Below are positions 9,022 through 17,789 of a stretch of 64,000 nt of DNA, piece by piece. Under the pieces are notes generated by a model. It did no database searches and had not been told where the DNA came from. It was given only the letters and a program-made list of their open reading frames with translations. The number at the start of each line of letters is the position of its first letter. Position 1 is the first letter of the stretch. Both the position numbers and the translations under genes were made by a program. The DNA is from Paraburkholderia phenazinium. Its GTDB lineage: Bacteria > Pseudomonadota > Gammaproteobacteria > Burkholderiales > Burkholderiaceae. Where the stretch lies: positions 3,100,001 through 3,164,000 of the forward strand of contig NZ_FSRU01000001.1 in the NCBI RefSeq assembly GCF_900142845.1. Reading direction: 5' to 3'.

Positions 9022-10593
9022 TCAATGAGCGTCGGGAGGCGGTGTGCTCAAACCGAACGGCCGCGAAAACGCCACGCTCAGCAAACCCACCACAAAGCAC
9101 AGCGCCACCGCGAGAAAGGCGTCGGAGAAGGTCAGCACCAGCGCTTCGCGCATCAGCAGCGAATGCAGCAGGTCGAGGCCCGCATGGGTCGCGTTGAGCG
9201 TATTGCCGCTTATCTGCGCAAGACGGCTGGACTGCTGCTGCAGCAAGCCTTCGACCACCGGCCGCCCGGCGGTAAGGTGTTCGTCGAGGCGCTCGTAGTG
9301 CAGATTCAGGCGGTCGTTGAGCATGGTGCTGCTTACCGCAATACCGATCGCGCCGCCCAGGTTGCGCATCAGATTGAACAGGCCGCTCGCCGAGCGCAGC
9401 CGCGACGGCGGCAGCGAGCCGAGCGCCATGGTCACGATGGGCGGCACGCAGAATTGCTGGCCGATGCCGCGCAAGGCCTGCGGCAGCAGCAACTCCTGCC
9501 AGCCCCACTGACTGGTCAGGGGCACATAGAGATAGCAGCCCAAACCGAAGCACACGAGACCGAACACCATCAGCCAGCGCATGTCGATCACGCGCGCCAG
9601 CGTCGAATAAGCCGCCAGCGCCAGCAGTTGAAAGCATCCCACCGAGAGCAGCGCCAAGCCGATCTGCAACGAATCGAAACCGCGCACACGGGCGAGAAAC
9701 ACTGGCGTCAGAAACACCGAGCAGAACAGCCCTACCCCGGTGATGAACGACAGCAGGCTGCCGATGCCGAAGTTGCGGACCGCCAGCGCGCGCAGATCGA
9801 CGATGGGCTCCCTGGCCGTGAACGCGTGCACGATGAACAGAAAGCCGCAAATCGCCGAGATCCACGTGCACAAAACGATCACATCGTCGCCGAACCAGTT
9901 CTTGCGCGGCCCTTCCTCGAGCACGTATTCGAGGCAGCCGAGAAAGCCCGACATCAGCAGGATGCCCAGGTAATCGCCCTTTTTGAGCAGCGACAGATCG
10001 ACCTCGTCGATGTGCACGAACTTCGGCACCATCAGCGTGACGAACACGCCCGGCACGAGGTTCAGGTAGAACAGCCAGTGCCAGGACCATTGCGAGGTGA
10101 TCCAGCCGCCGATCACCGGGCCGATGGTCGGCGCGAGCGAAGCGAGCGCGCCGATGGTGGTCGAGGCGATCAGCCGCTGTTTGCCGGGAAACAGCACGAA
10201 CGCGGTCGTGAACACCGTGGGAATCATCGCCGCGCCGAGGGCGCCCTGCAGACCGCGGAACAGGATCATCGAGTTGATGTCCCACGCGAGACCGCACAGC
10301 ATGCTCGTGATCGTGAAGCCGAGGGCGGAGAACGCGAACAACCAGCGCGTCGAGAACACGCGCGTGAGCCAGCCGGACATCGGAATCACCAGAATTTCCG
10401 CGATCAGGTACGAGGTCTGCACCCACGACAGTTCATCCTGACTGGCGGACAAACCACCGCCGATATCCCTCAAGGAAGACGCGACGATCTGGATATCCAG
10501 CGTCGCCATGAAAAAGCCGAGGCACATCAGCGCGAACGCGAAGGCCTTGGTGCGGGTCGGCTGATCGGCGGGATTGAGCGGTGGGTGGGTCAT
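9022..10593 (-). CDS. DHA2-family MFS multidrug efflux pump (EmrB-like)
   Basis: Inner membrane drug:proton antiporter, 523 aa with about 14 hydrophobic helices, matching the EmrB/QacA group. Visible motifs include motif A-like residues after helix 2 (SGWLTRVFSTRW) and motif C in helix 5 (LAPTIGPVIGGWI). N-terminal residues DIQIVASSLRDIGGG are typical of EmrB. It lies between the HlyD-type adaptor gene (88 bases upstream) and the NodT-type channel gene, so the three make a pump spanning both membranes. Long open frames on the opposite strand of this gene are compositional and were not called. Confidence 0.93.
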   Translation of the reverse strand: MTHPPLNPADQPTRTKAFAFALMCLGFFMATLDIQIVASSLRDIGGGLSASQDELSWVQTSYLIAEILVIPMSGWLTRVFSTRWLFAFSALGFTITSMLCGLAWDINSMILFRGLQGALGAAMIPTVFTTAFVLFPGKQRLIASTTIGALASLAPTIGPVIGGWITSQWSWHWLFYLNLVPGVFVTLMVPKFVHIDEVDLSLLKKGDYLGILLMSGFLGCLEYVLEEGPRKNWFGDDVIVLCTWISAICGFLFIVHAFTAREPIVDLRALAVRNFGIGSLLSFITGVGLFCSVFLTPVFLARVRGFDSLQIGLALLSVGCFQLLALAAYSTLARVIDMRWLMVFGLVCFGLGCYLYVPLTSQWGWQELLLPQALRGIGQQFCVPPIVTMALGSLPPSRLRSASGLFNLMRNLGGAIGIAVSSTMLNDRLNLHYERLDEHLTAGRPVVEGLLQQQSSRLAQISGNTLNATHAGLDLLHSLLMREALVLTFSDAFLAVALCFVVGLLSVAFSRPFGLSTPPPDAH

Positions 10594-10681
10594 GGTCGGT
10601 CTGGACTTGGCGAAGGCGAAGGCAAGCGCGGGGGGCTCGGCGGCTTGGCGCGGTACGACGCGTTATGGCGCGGTGCGGCCG

Positions 10682-11812
10682 TTACGAACGCGCCGGCTCG
10701 TTGCCGGTAGCGCTACTGCTGCTACTGCCGCTGCCGCCGTCGAGATGAACCTTGACGGTCGCCGACAAGCCTGGCCGCAGCACGCCCTGCATCTCCTGCG
10801 GCACCTCGAGGCGAATGCGCACCGGCACGCGCTGCACGATCTTCGTGAAGTTGCCGGTCGCGTTCTCCGCGGGCAATACGCTGAAGGTCGCGCCGGTTGC
10901 GGGAGCGAGGCTCTCCACCACGCCGTGCAGCGACTGGCTGGAGGCGTCGAGCGCGACGTCGACCGGATCGCCGACGCGCATCTTCTTCAACTGGTCCTCC
11001 TTGAAGTTCGCATCGACCCACAGCCCGGACGACGGCACCACCGTCAGCAGCGACACACCTGTGCTGGCGAGCAGCCCCAGCTGGGCGGTGCGATTGCCGA
11101 TGTAGCCATCCACCGGCGAGCGGATCGTTGTGTATTCAACGTTCAACTCGGCGACACGCTGCGCCGCCTGCGCCGTCGCGACGCGCGCCTCGGCCGCGCC
11201 GATCTGCGCATCGAGCACGCTGATCTCGCGTTGCGCGGCGAGCAGCGCCGCGCCGCTGCGATCCACTGCGGCGTGCGCCTTGACGAGGTCCGCATCGGCC
11301 CGCTCGACGACCTGGTTCGACACCGCCTCGTCCTTGACGAGCTCACGGTAGCGTGCCTCGTCCTGCGCGCTGCGCGTCAGCTCCGCACCCGAAGCCTTCA
11401 CCTCGGCGGCTTGCTCGTTGATGGTCGCCAACTGCAGCGACTTCTTCGCCTGCAACTCGGTGACCGCGGCCTGCGCGCTCTGCACATCCGCGCGCGCCTG
11501 AGCGAGACGTGCGTCGTAATCGCGCGCGTCGAGCCGGATCAGCACCTGCCCGACCTGCACATGCTGGTTGTCGTGCACCAGCAGGTCGGTGACGAAGCCG
11601 TTCACCTTCGGCGCCATCACTGTCACGTCCCCGCCGACGTAGGCATCGTCAGTGCTTTCGACAAAGCGGCCGACGACAAACCAGTACGACAGCGCGGACG
11701 CCAGCACCACCAGCACGACGATCACCGCGAGCAGCATCCACGGGATGCGGCGGGTCGGTTTGGCGACGCCGGCGGCGCCAGCCGGTGCAAGAGTAGAAGG
11801 AGTCGTGGACAT
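10682..11812 (-). CDS. HlyD/EmrA-family membrane fusion protein
   Basis: Periplasmic adaptor subunit of the efflux pump, 376 aa. A single N-terminal helix (about residues 26-48) anchors it; lipoyl halves flank a long alanine-rich coiled-coil hairpin (about residues 110-210), followed by a beta-barrel domain with the family signature SPVDGYIGNRTAQLG. The tail is Ser-rich (SGSSSSSATG). The ATG at 11812 has no convincing ribosome site, and a near-palindrome lies only 8 bases upstream, so the transcript may be leaderless or the start may be a few codons in. First gene of the pump set, 80 bases downstream of the first MarR gene. Confidence 0.93.
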   Translation of the reverse strand: MSTTPSTLAPAGAAGVAKPTRRIPWMLLAVIVVLVVLASALSYWFVVGRFVESTDDAYVGGDVTVMAPKVNGFVTDLLVHDNQHVQVGQVLIRLDARDYDARLAQARADVQSAQAAVTELQAKKSLQLATINEQAAEVKASGAELTRSAQDEARYRELVKDEAVSNQVVERADADLVKAHAAVDRSGAALLAAQREISVLDAQIGAAEARVATAQAAQRVAELNVEYTTIRSPVDGYIGNRTAQLGLLASTGVSLLTVVPSSGLWVDANFKEDQLKKMRVGDPVDVALDASSQSLHGVVESLAPATGATFSVLPAENATGNFTKIVQRVPVRIRLEVPQEMQGVLRPGLSATVKVHLDGGSGSSSSSATGNEPARS

Positions 11813-11820
11813 GATTGGGT

Positions 11821-11832
11821 GTGCGTATGCAC
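11821..11832 (-). promoter_or_regulatory. Candidate MarR operator upstream of emrA-like gene
   Basis: GTGCGTATGCAC, a near-palindrome 8 bases before the adaptor start. The same 12-mer with one or two changes occurs in front of both MarR genes (12336-12347 and within 12849-12864), which suggests one shared operator. Confidence 0.6.
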
Positions 11833-11892
11833 TAAATAATGGTCAAAACAGGCGTGAAAAGCACGCCAACCCTTACCTGCTAGCCCGCTAAG

Positions 11893-12318
11893 TCAGGCTT
11901 TCGTCATCGCAAACAATTCGCTACGCAACGAGGCTGCGCGTTCGACGCCGAAGCGCCGCTCGAACGCTTCCTGCGCCGCATGCCACCGAAGGCGCGCCGC
12001 GGCGAGCTTCGTCTCACCGGCCTCGGTCAGGCTGAGCGCCAGTTCCCTGCTCTTCACTTCCGTGCTGCGGCTCAGCAACAGGCCATCGCGCTGCAGCGGC
12101 TGCAGCGCACGCACCAGCGTGGTCCGCTCCATCACCATCTCATCGGCCAGTTGCTTCATCGTCATGGGCGCCGCCCGCTTGATGCGCCTCAGGATCGAGA
12201 ACTGCGTGATCGTCAGGCCGACCTGCGCCATATGCCGGTCGTACAGTTGCGACACGTAGCGGGCCGCCTGGCGAATCGCAAAACAGTCGTCGTCGGGTAG
12301 CGCCTGCATATCGTCCAT
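11893..12318 (-). CDS. MarR-family transcriptional regulator (first of a tandem pair)
   Basis: Winged-helix repressor of 141 aa from the ATG at 12318; a GTG at 12345 is a less likely upstream start because it would place the coding region over the operator-like palindrome. The helix-turn-helix is in MKQLADEMVMERTTLVRALQPL and the wing in GLLLSRSTEVKSRELAL. It is clearly paralogous to the neighbouring MarR gene at 12410: both share CFA(I/L)RQAARYV near the N-terminus and V(M)ERTTLVRAL/VMDRTTLVRAL in the recognition helix. It lies directly upstream of the efflux operon on the same strand and probably represses it until a drug or phenolic ligand binds. Confidence 0.9.
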   Translation of the reverse strand: MDDMQALPDDDCFAIRQAARYVSQLYDRHMAQVGLTITQFSILRRIKRAAPMTMKQLADEMVMERTTLVRALQPLQRDGLLLSRSTEVKSRELALSLTEAGETKLAAARLRWHAAQEAFERRFGVERAASLRSELFAMTKA

Positions 12319-12335
12319 GAGTGTCCCGAAACCGA

Positions 12336-12347
12336 GTGCATACACAC
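12336..12347 (-). promoter_or_regulatory. Candidate MarR operator upstream of first marR
   Basis: GTGCATACACAC on the plus strand, read GTGTGTATGCAC on the coding strand. It matches the site before the efflux adaptor in 11 of 12 positions and ends 18 bases before the preferred start codon. Confidence 0.6.
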
Positions 12348-12409
12348 TTATTAGGGCAAAATATTACCGCCAACCTTACAGCAGTTCACAACATCATCCG
12401 TCCGCGCGC

Positions 12410-12835
12410 TCACTCGGCCGTCATGCCGAACAGCTCTGCGCGTAGAGCTTTGGCCCGGGCATGGCCGAATTTGCCTTCGAACTCGGCCTGCGCATTCCGC
12501 CACGCGGCGGCCGCCTGGGCAAACGTCGTCTTGCCGCTCGCCGACAAGCTGAACAGATAAGTCCGGCCATCGTGCTCCGACGCTTCGCTCACCACCAGGC
12601 CGTCGCGTTGCAACGGTTTGAGCGCGCGCACCAGCGTCGTACGGTCCATCACCATGGCGTCGGCCATCTCGACCATGGTGGCAGGCGCGCGCCGTGCCAG
12701 CTTCGCCATGATCGTGAACTGCGCGGCCGTCAGCCCCACCTCGCCCAGATGACGCTCGTAGATCTGCGTCACGTAGCGCGCGGCTTGCCGCAGCGCGAAG
12801 CAATTGCACTCGTCGTAGGTAAGAGGACCGTTCAT
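12410..12835 (-). CDS. MarR-family transcriptional regulator (second of a tandem pair)
   Basis: Winged-helix regulator of 141 aa from the ATG at 12835; further upstream TTG codons would run through the palindromic site and are disfavoured. The recognition helix region reads VEMADAMVMDRTTLVRALKP and the wing follows with EASEHDGRTYLFSL. It is a paralogue of the gene at 11893 with the same length and orientation, 91 bases apart, pointing to a local duplication. A perfect-armed TGTGTG-N4-CACACA palindrome lies 13 bases before its start, as expected for autorepression. Both regulators may bind the same operators or form heterodimers; this is inference. Confidence 0.9.
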   Translation of the reverse strand: MNGPLTYDECNCFALRQAARYVTQIYERHLGEVGLTAAQFTIMAKLARRAPATMVEMADAMVMDRTTLVRALKPLQRDGLVVSEASEHDGRTYLFSLSASGKTTFAQAAAAWRNAQAEFEGKFGHARAKALRAELFGMTAE

Positions 12836-12848
12836 GCGAGGCAGTATA

Positions 12849-12864
12849 TGTGTGCGTACACACA
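12849..12864 (-). promoter_or_regulatory. Palindromic operator candidate upstream of second marR
   Basis: TGTGTG-CGTA-CACACA, six-base perfect arms. Contains GTGCGTACACAC, a relative of the sites at 11821-11832 and 12336-12347. Best-conserved symmetry of the three. Confidence 0.65.
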
Positions 12865-12894
12865 GAGTCAACAGGCAAGGAAAACGTAAAATCT

Positions 12895-12924
12895 TTGTAA
12901 TCTTCAGATCTAAGTTATTACAAT
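12895..12924 (+). promoter_or_regulatory. Sigma70-like promoter candidate for fliD
   Basis: TTGTAA (12895-12900), an 18-base spacer, then TACAAT (12919-12924). The same stretch forms an inverted repeat TTGTAAT-N15-ATTACAA (12895-12923), so a regulator could bind here. No good sigma28 (FliA) box was seen upstream of fliD. Confidence 0.4.
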
Positions 12925-13045
12925 ATGTTACCGTCCGATCCGATCGGGCTTGAGACCAGCATGAGCGCTTGCCCTGGGGCCTGCCCGAGCACCCGCTTCA
13001 TGCCGTATTCCAATCCATTTTGCTGACGCGAGGGGCCAACACGTC

Positions 13046-14533
13046 ATGTCAACGGTAACCAGCAGCACCGCATCCAGTTCTGCGAGCACGTCGATTCAGG
13101 AAGCCGCGCAGTCGATCATCAGCGGCTCGACCAAATCGAACACGGACGTGAACGCCCTCGTCACCGCGCTCGTCAATGCGAAAGTGGCCGGCAAAAAGGC
13201 CGCGCTCACCAGCCGGGCCACGCACGACAACAATCAGTTGACCGCGATCGGCACGGTGAAGTCGGTGCTCTCGCTGCTGCAAAGCGCCCTGACACCGCTC
13301 GCGAACGGCAGCGCCTTCACCACCTTCACAGCATCTGCCGGCGGCAAGGGCCTGACAGCCTCGGCTGGCAAGGGTGCGGTGGCGGGCAGCTATGCCGTGG
13401 ACGTCAAAAGCATTGCCGCCTCGCAGTCCATCACCTCCGGCGCGTTCACCAGCAAGACGGCCCTTGGTGCGGGCTCACTGACGTTGTCGGTGGGCGGCAA
13501 AAGCACCACCATCAATATCGCAAGCGGCAAAAGCACGCTGACCGATATCGCCGCGGCCATCAACGCGGCGTCCGGTAATCCGGGTGTCGCGGCGACGGTT
13601 GTCAACGGGGTGGACGGCGCGCATCTGCTGCTGCACTCCAGCGCCACCGGCCTCGCGAACGGCATCAATGTGCAGGTCCAGTCGGAGAGCGCGGACCTCA
13701 ACAAGCTCAACGTGAAGAGCACCATTTCGACCACCACACCGGCCACAACCCAGGTGGACGACTCCGGCAACTGGAAGCAAAGCGTCGCCGGACAGAACGC
13801 GCATCTCACCCTCTCCGGCATGGAGATCGAGAACGCCAGCAACACCATCACGTCCGCTATCGAAGGCTTGACGCTGAACCTGTCGGCCGACGCGGTGGAC
13901 AACCCGCAGACGCTCACGATCGCGCAGGACGTCACGGATCAGAAGACCGCGATCAGCGCGTTCGTCACGGCGTACAACAACTTCATCAGCACTTCCGCGT
14001 CGTTCACGGGTTTCGACGCCACCAGGAAAGCCGGCTCGCAAGGCGGCGTGCTGCTCGGCGATTCCACCTTCAACGCGATCCGCAACACGCTGGCGAGTGC
14101 GATGAGCGGCGGCCTGAAACAGGGCAGCAGCACGGCCAACCTCGCGGCCATCGGCATCACGTTGCAGAAGGACGGCACGCTCAAGACCGACGACGTCAAG
14201 CTGACGACCGCGTTGACCACGGACTCGACGGCCGTCGCCGCCCTCTTCGACTCGAAGACGGGCCTGGCTGCTTCGATGAACACGTCGCTGACTTCGTTCC
14301 TGAAGACGGGCGGCATGCTCGATGCCCACAGCGACGCGCTCACTGCCGACCTGAAGGCGATCAGCAGCCAGCAAACCCAGTTGACCGATTACACGGACAA
14401 GCTGACCAAGGGTTACAACGCGCAGTTCACGGCGCTTAACAAGCTGATGACGCAGACGAGCCAGAACGGCGACTATCTGACCGCCCTGTTTGGCGGGAAG
14501 AATAGTGCTGGGGCGATGGCGAACAACAAGTAG
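13046..14533 (+). CDS. fliD: Flagellar hook-associated protein 2 (filament cap)
   Basis: FliD homologue of 495 aa, the secreted cap under which flagellin polymerises. The family start is seen at about residues 37-95 (NTDVNALVTALVNAKVAGKK, then SVLSLLQSALTPL) and the family end at the C-terminus (NAQFTALNKLMTQT followed by YLTALFGG). The first 35 residues are an unusual Ser/Thr/Ala-rich leader. GAGGGG precedes the ATG. It is isolated: the left neighbour is a MarR gene and the right neighbour is hutG, with no flagellin, fliS or fliT nearby. It could be a second, lateral or horizontally moved copy. The stop is followed by a strong hairpin. Confidence 0.88.
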   Translation: MSTVTSSTASSSASTSIQEAAQSIISGSTKSNTDVNALVTALVNAKVAGKKAALTSRATHDNNQLTAIGTVKSVLSLLQSALTPLANGSAFTTFTASAGGKGLTASAGKGAVAGSYAVDVKSIAASQSITSGAFTSKTALGAGSLTLSVGGKSTTINIASGKSTLTDIAAAINAASGNPGVAATVVNGVDGAHLLLHSSATGLANGINVQVQSESADLNKLNVKSTISTTTPATTQVDDSGNWKQSVAGQNAHLTLSGMEIENASNTITSAIEGLTLNLSADAVDNPQTLTIAQDVTDQKTAISAFVTAYNNFISTSASFTGFDATRKAGSQGGVLLGDSTFNAIRNTLASAMSGGLKQGSSTANLAAIGITLQKDGTLKTDDVKLTTALTTDSTAVAALFDSKTGLAASMNTSLTSFLKTGGMLDAHSDALTADLKAISSQQTQLTDYTDKLTKGYNAQFTALNKLMTQTSQNGDYLTALFGGKNSAGAMANNK

Positions 14534-14544
14534 GTTCGCGGCAT

Positions 14545-14563
14545 GGGGAGGCGGCGCCTCCCC
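14545..14563. terminator. Hairpin between convergent fliD and hutG
   Basis: GGGGAGGCG, one central base, CGCCTCCCC: nine-base perfect arms in the 32-base gap between the convergent stops. It can serve both directions, though no U tract follows. Confidence 0.55.
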
Positions 14564-14565
14564 GC

Positions 14566-15504
14566 TCACAACAAGCGATGCGCGAGCCGCGCCGCCACCC
14601 GCGCGGTGCGCTTGTCGTGATCGAGCGAGGGGTTGTATTCGGCGATATCCGCCGCGCGCAGTTTGCCTGAAGCGCGCACGCGCATCGCCATCGCTTCGAC
14701 AACCGCTAGCGGCACCCCAAGCGCCGCGGGTGCCGATACGCCTGGCGCGGTCGAGCCGGGCAGCACGTCCAGATCGACGGTCAGATAGATATCGTCTGCG
14801 GCTTCGAGCCACGCGTCCAGTTGAGCCAGACGGTGCGGCAATTGCGACTCCTGCAGTTCCGTATCGAGCACATACCGCACGCCGAGTTCCTGCGCCCGTG
14901 CGAACAACGCCGCGGTATTGGCGAGATCGCTGATCCCCAGGCACACGTAATTGAACGGCACGCCACGCGTCGCGCAATCACACGCCATCTGATCGAAGGG
15001 CGTGCCGGAATTCGCCGGACGCGTCTGGCGCAGATCGAAGTGCGCATCGAAGTTCACGATAAGCAGTCGGCGCTCGGCCGCGTCGCCTAGATGAGCGCGC
15101 AAACCGCTGTACGTCCCCCAGGCTACTTCATGACCGCCGCCGAACACCAGCGGCCGGCCACCGCATGCGAGGATCTCCGCAACAGCCTGGCCCAACGCGT
15201 GTTGCGCGGCTTCGAGATCGCCGTCGTCGCAGAGTACATCGCCGGCATCGTACAGTGCCGTCGATGCCTTCGCCGGCAGGCCGGCAAGCGCTTTTCGCAA
15301 CTCCTTCGGCGCATGCGCCGCCCCCGTGCGTCCCTGGTTGCGGCGCACGCCCTCATCCGAGCCGAAACCGACGATCACCGGCGTATCCCGAGCGAGCCGC
15401 TCGCCCGCAAACCGCGCGACCTGGCTGAACACGCGCCGCGTATCGCCAGGCTCGCCGTCGTCGCGGCGGCCGCTCCACACCTTTTCGTCGAACGGAAGGT
15501 TCAT
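14566..15504 (-). CDS. hutG: Formimidoylglutamase, ureohydrolase family
   Basis: Arginase-fold Mn-dependent hydrolase of 312 aa that releases formamide from N-formimino-L-glutamate, the last step of one histidine degradation route. Metal ligands are seen in GGGHEVAWG (about residue 122), NFDAHFDLR (about residue 150) and TVDLDVLPG (about residue 245). The N-terminus with [16 protein letters not shown] is typical of HutG rather than of agmatinase. Its ATG overlaps the stop of the ABC transporter ATPase gene (ATGA), so it is the final gene of an amino acid importer operon and no other hut gene is visible. The importer may therefore bring in histidine, formiminoglutamate or a related compound. 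A related ureohydrolase substrate cannot be excluded. Confidence 0.85.
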   Translation of the reverse strand: MNLPFDEKVWSGRRDDGEPGDTRRVFSQVARFAGERLARDTPVIVGFGSDEGVRRNQGRTGAAHAPKELRKALAGLPAKASTALYDAGDVLCDDGDLEAAQHALGQAVAEILACGGRPLVFGGGHEVAWGTYSGLRAHLGDAAERRLLIVNFDAHFDLRQTRPANSGTPFDQMACDCATRGVPFNYVCLGISDLANTAALFARAQELGVRYVLDTELQESQLPHRLAQLDAWLEAADDIYLTVDLDVLPGSTAPGVSAPAALGVPLAVVEAMAMRVRASGKLRAADIAEYNPSLDHDKRTARVAARLAHRLL

Positions 15505-16268
15505 GCGCGCGACAACACGGCTTGCAGAAAGGCGCGCGTACGCGGTTGCGTCGGCGCCGAAAAAATCTCCGAAGGCGGCCCGGCTTCGACAATCACGCCG
15601 CCGTCCATCACCACCACGACGTCGGCGACTTCCTTGGCAAAGCCCATTTCGTGCGTGACGACCACCATCGTCATGCCTTCGCTCGCCAGCAATTTCATGA
15701 CCTGCAGCACTTCGCCGACCAGTTCCGGGTCGAGTGCCGAGGTGGGTTCGTCGAACAGCATTACGCGCGGCTGCATGGCAAGCGCCCGGGCAATCGCCAC
15801 GCGTTGCTTCTGGCCGCCCGAGAGGCTGGCGGGCATCACATTGGCCTTGTGCGCGAGGCCCACCTTGTCGAGCAGGGCCATGGCCGCGGTTTCGGCCTCG
15901 GCCTTGCTCGCGCCGCGCAGCATGCGCGGCCCCACGGTGATGTTATGCAGCACCGACAGATGCGGAAACAGATTGAACGACTGAAACACCATGCCGACCT
16001 CGGTGCGCAGCGCATTGAGCGAGCGCTCCTTCAGCATGACGCCGTGATCCACCAGACGATGACCGCAGATATCCACGGTGCCGCCTTCGGCCTGTTCGAG
16101 ACCGTTGCAGCAGCGCAGGAACGTGCTCTTGCCCGAGCCGCTCGGCCCGATCACGACCACCACCTGCTGCGGTTGAATGTCGAAATCGATGCCGTTCAAC
16201 ACGACGTGCGCGCCGAACGACTTGGTCAGCCCGCGAATCTGAACGATAGGTTGCGACGCGTTGTTCAT
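15501..16268 (-). CDS. Polar amino acid ABC transporter ATP-binding protein
   Basis: Cytoplasmic ATPase of 255 aa, GlnQ/HisP type. Walker A is GPSGSGKST near residue 40, the Q-loop is [10 protein letters not shown], the signature is LSGGQKQR and Walker B is [13 protein letters not shown] start at the ATG at 16268, which overlaps the permease stop; the frame stays open upstream but that part lies inside the permease gene. The stop overlaps the hutG start. The closest ATPases carry basic or polar amino acids. Confidence 0.95.
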   Translation of the reverse strand: MNNASQPIVQIRGLTKSFGAHVVLNGIDFDIQPQQVVVVIGPSGSGKSTFLRCCNGLEQAEGGTVDICGHRLVDHGVMLKERSLNALRTEVGMVFQSFNLFPHLSVLHNITVGPRMLRGASKAEAETAAMALLDKVGLAHKANVMPASLSGGQKQRVAIARALAMQPRVMLFDEPTSALDPELVGEVLQVMKLLASEGMTMVVVTHEMGFAKEVADVVVVMDGGVIVEAGPPSEIFSAPTQPRTRAFLQAVLSRA

Positions 16269-16933
16269 TGCACCATGCCTCCTGCACGCAAACGACGCTC
16301 GACGCGATGCAGTGCGTAATTGGTCGCCTGGGTCAGCACGAGATACACCAGCGCAATGGCCAGGTACACCTCGAGCGAACGGTACGACACGCTGATGATT
16401 TTCTGACCTTCGTGCATCAGGTCGTCGATGGTCAGCAGGGACACCAGCGCCGAGTTCTTGATCAGCGCGATGAATTCGTTGCCGAGCGGCGGGATCATCC
16501 GCACCACGGCCTGCGGCAGGATGATGGCGCGCATTGCCTGGCCCGAGGACATGCCGATCGACCGCGCCGCCTCCATCTGCCCGCGATCCACCGACTGGAT
16601 CGCCCCACGCACGATCTCCGAGACGTAGGCGGCCGAATACAGTCCCAGCCCCAGCACGCCGCACACGAACGCGGGCAACAGGATGCCGAACTGCGGCAGG
16701 CCGAAGAACAGCAGAAACAGTTGCACGAGCAACGGTGTACCGCGGAAAAACGTCAGGTAAGCGGTGCAGAAGCCGTACAGGACGCGGCGCTTCGGCGTAA
16801 GACGGCCAATGCCGATCAGGAGACCGAGCACGCAACTCAGTGCGAGCGCCGCCGCGGTCACTTCCACCGTGACGAGCGCGCCGTGTGCGATGTCGGTCCA
16901 GCCGGCGATGACCGGCGAGAAATCGAGTTCCAT
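16265..16933 (-). CDS. Polar amino acid ABC transporter permease (HisM/GlnP family)
   Basis: Inner membrane permease of 222 aa with about five helices. The family motif is seen in [20 protein letters not shown] (the EAA loop) and in [19 protein letters not shown] near residue 63. The gene overlaps the ATPase by four bases and starts 17 bases after the binding protein stop. A single permease gene implies a homodimer in the membrane. Confidence 0.94.
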   Translation of the reverse strand: MELDFSPVIAGWTDIAHGALVTVEVTAAALALSCVLGLLIGIGRLTPKRRVLYGFCTAYLTFFRGTPLLVQLFLLFFGLPQFGILLPAFVCGVLGLGLYSAAYVSEIVRGAIQSVDRGQMEAARSIGMSSGQAMRAIILPQAVVRMIPPLGNEFIALIKNSALVSLLTIDDLMHEGQKIISVSYRSLEVYLAIALVYLVLTQATNYALHRVERRLRAGGMVQ

Positions 16934-16950
16934 CTGTCTGACTCAGCCGG

Positions 16951-17706
16951 TTATTGCGCGTCAGCGCCGAACCACTTGTGGACGATCGCCGCATAGGTGC
17001 CGTCGGCCTTGATCCTGGCGAGTGCGCTGTTCAACGCACCCTTCAGCTCAGGCTCGTCCTTGCGCACGGCAACGCCGTACTGCTCGGTGGTGAGCTGCTG
17101 GCTGATCACGCGAAAGCCGCCGCGCGTCCTGGCCAGTTGATACGCCGCAGGTTTGCCGGTGACGGCCGCATCGGCCCGGCCGATACCGACCAGATCGAAC
17201 ATCTCCTGATTTTTCTCGACTTCGACGCGCTGTACTTGCGGGTAGTTGTCGCGCAGGAAGTTGACCGATTTCGTGCCCACCTGCACCGAGACTTTTTTGC
17301 CGTTCAGGTCGGTCAGCGCCTTGATCGGCGAATCGGTTTTCACCAATGCGACGAGGCCGCCCGCGTAGTACGGGTCGGTGAAGTCGACCACCTTGGCGCG
17401 GTCGTCGGTGATGTAGATCGCCGAGATCGCGGCATCGAAGCGGTGAGCGATCAGGCCGGGAATCAACCCCTTGAAGTCGATGTCGGTCCACTGCACGGTC
17501 TTGCCCATCGCCTTCGCCAGCGCGTTCATGATGTCAATGTCGAAACCGGTGCGCGCGCCGTTTTCGGTGAACTCCATCGGCGGGAAGGTGGCGTCGGTGG
17601 CGACCTGCAGCACATTGGCGCCTTGCGCCGAGGCTGGGCCGGAGAAGCCCGCAAAGGTGACGGCGAGCGTCAGGCAGGTGACGGAGAACAGGCGTTGCAG
17701 TTTCAT
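16951..17706 (-). CDS. Periplasmic amino acid-binding protein of ABC importer
   Basis: Family 3 solute-binding protein, 251 aa. A signal peptide covers about residues 1-27, ending GPASAQG. The family start [14 protein letters not shown] and the lobe motif [16 protein letters not shown] are clear. The ATG at 17706 has GGAG at good spacing, so the long upstream extension of the frame is not coding. It is the first gene of the importer-hutG operon, 83 bases after the IclR gene. This leader contains three copies of GTTCGG-like units (17767-17783). Ligand unknown; the linked hutG suggests histidine-related compounds. Confidence 0.94.
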   Translation of the reverse strand: MKLQRLFSVTCLTLAVTFAGFSGPASAQGANVLQVATDATFPPMEFTENGARTGFDIDIMNALAKAMGKTVQWTDIDFKGLIPGLIAHRFDAAISAIYITDDRAKVVDFTDPYYAGGLVALVKTDSPIKALTDLNGKKVSVQVGTKSVNFLRDNYPQVQRVEVEKNQEMFDLVGIGRADAAVTGKPAAYQLARTRGGFRVISQQLTTEQYGVAVRKDEPELKGALNSALARIKADGTYAAIVHKWFGADAQ

Positions 17707-17789
17707 GGCGGAGCTCCAAAAAAGGACCAAGGCAAGGATCAATGCGGAATCGGGACCGGGAGAATCGTTCGGGTTCGGGTTCGTGAAAA

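Noticed and set aside
7891..10710. A 939-codon open frame on the plus strand
   Set aside because: It lies opposite the NodT and DHA2 genes, whose families are certain. Arg/His/Gln-rich translation is the usual antisense image of GC-rich coding DNA.
15501..16994. A single 497-codon frame covering the ATPase and permease genes
   Set aside because: Only the part from 16268 downward encodes the ATPase; the rest is the permease gene read in the wrong frame.
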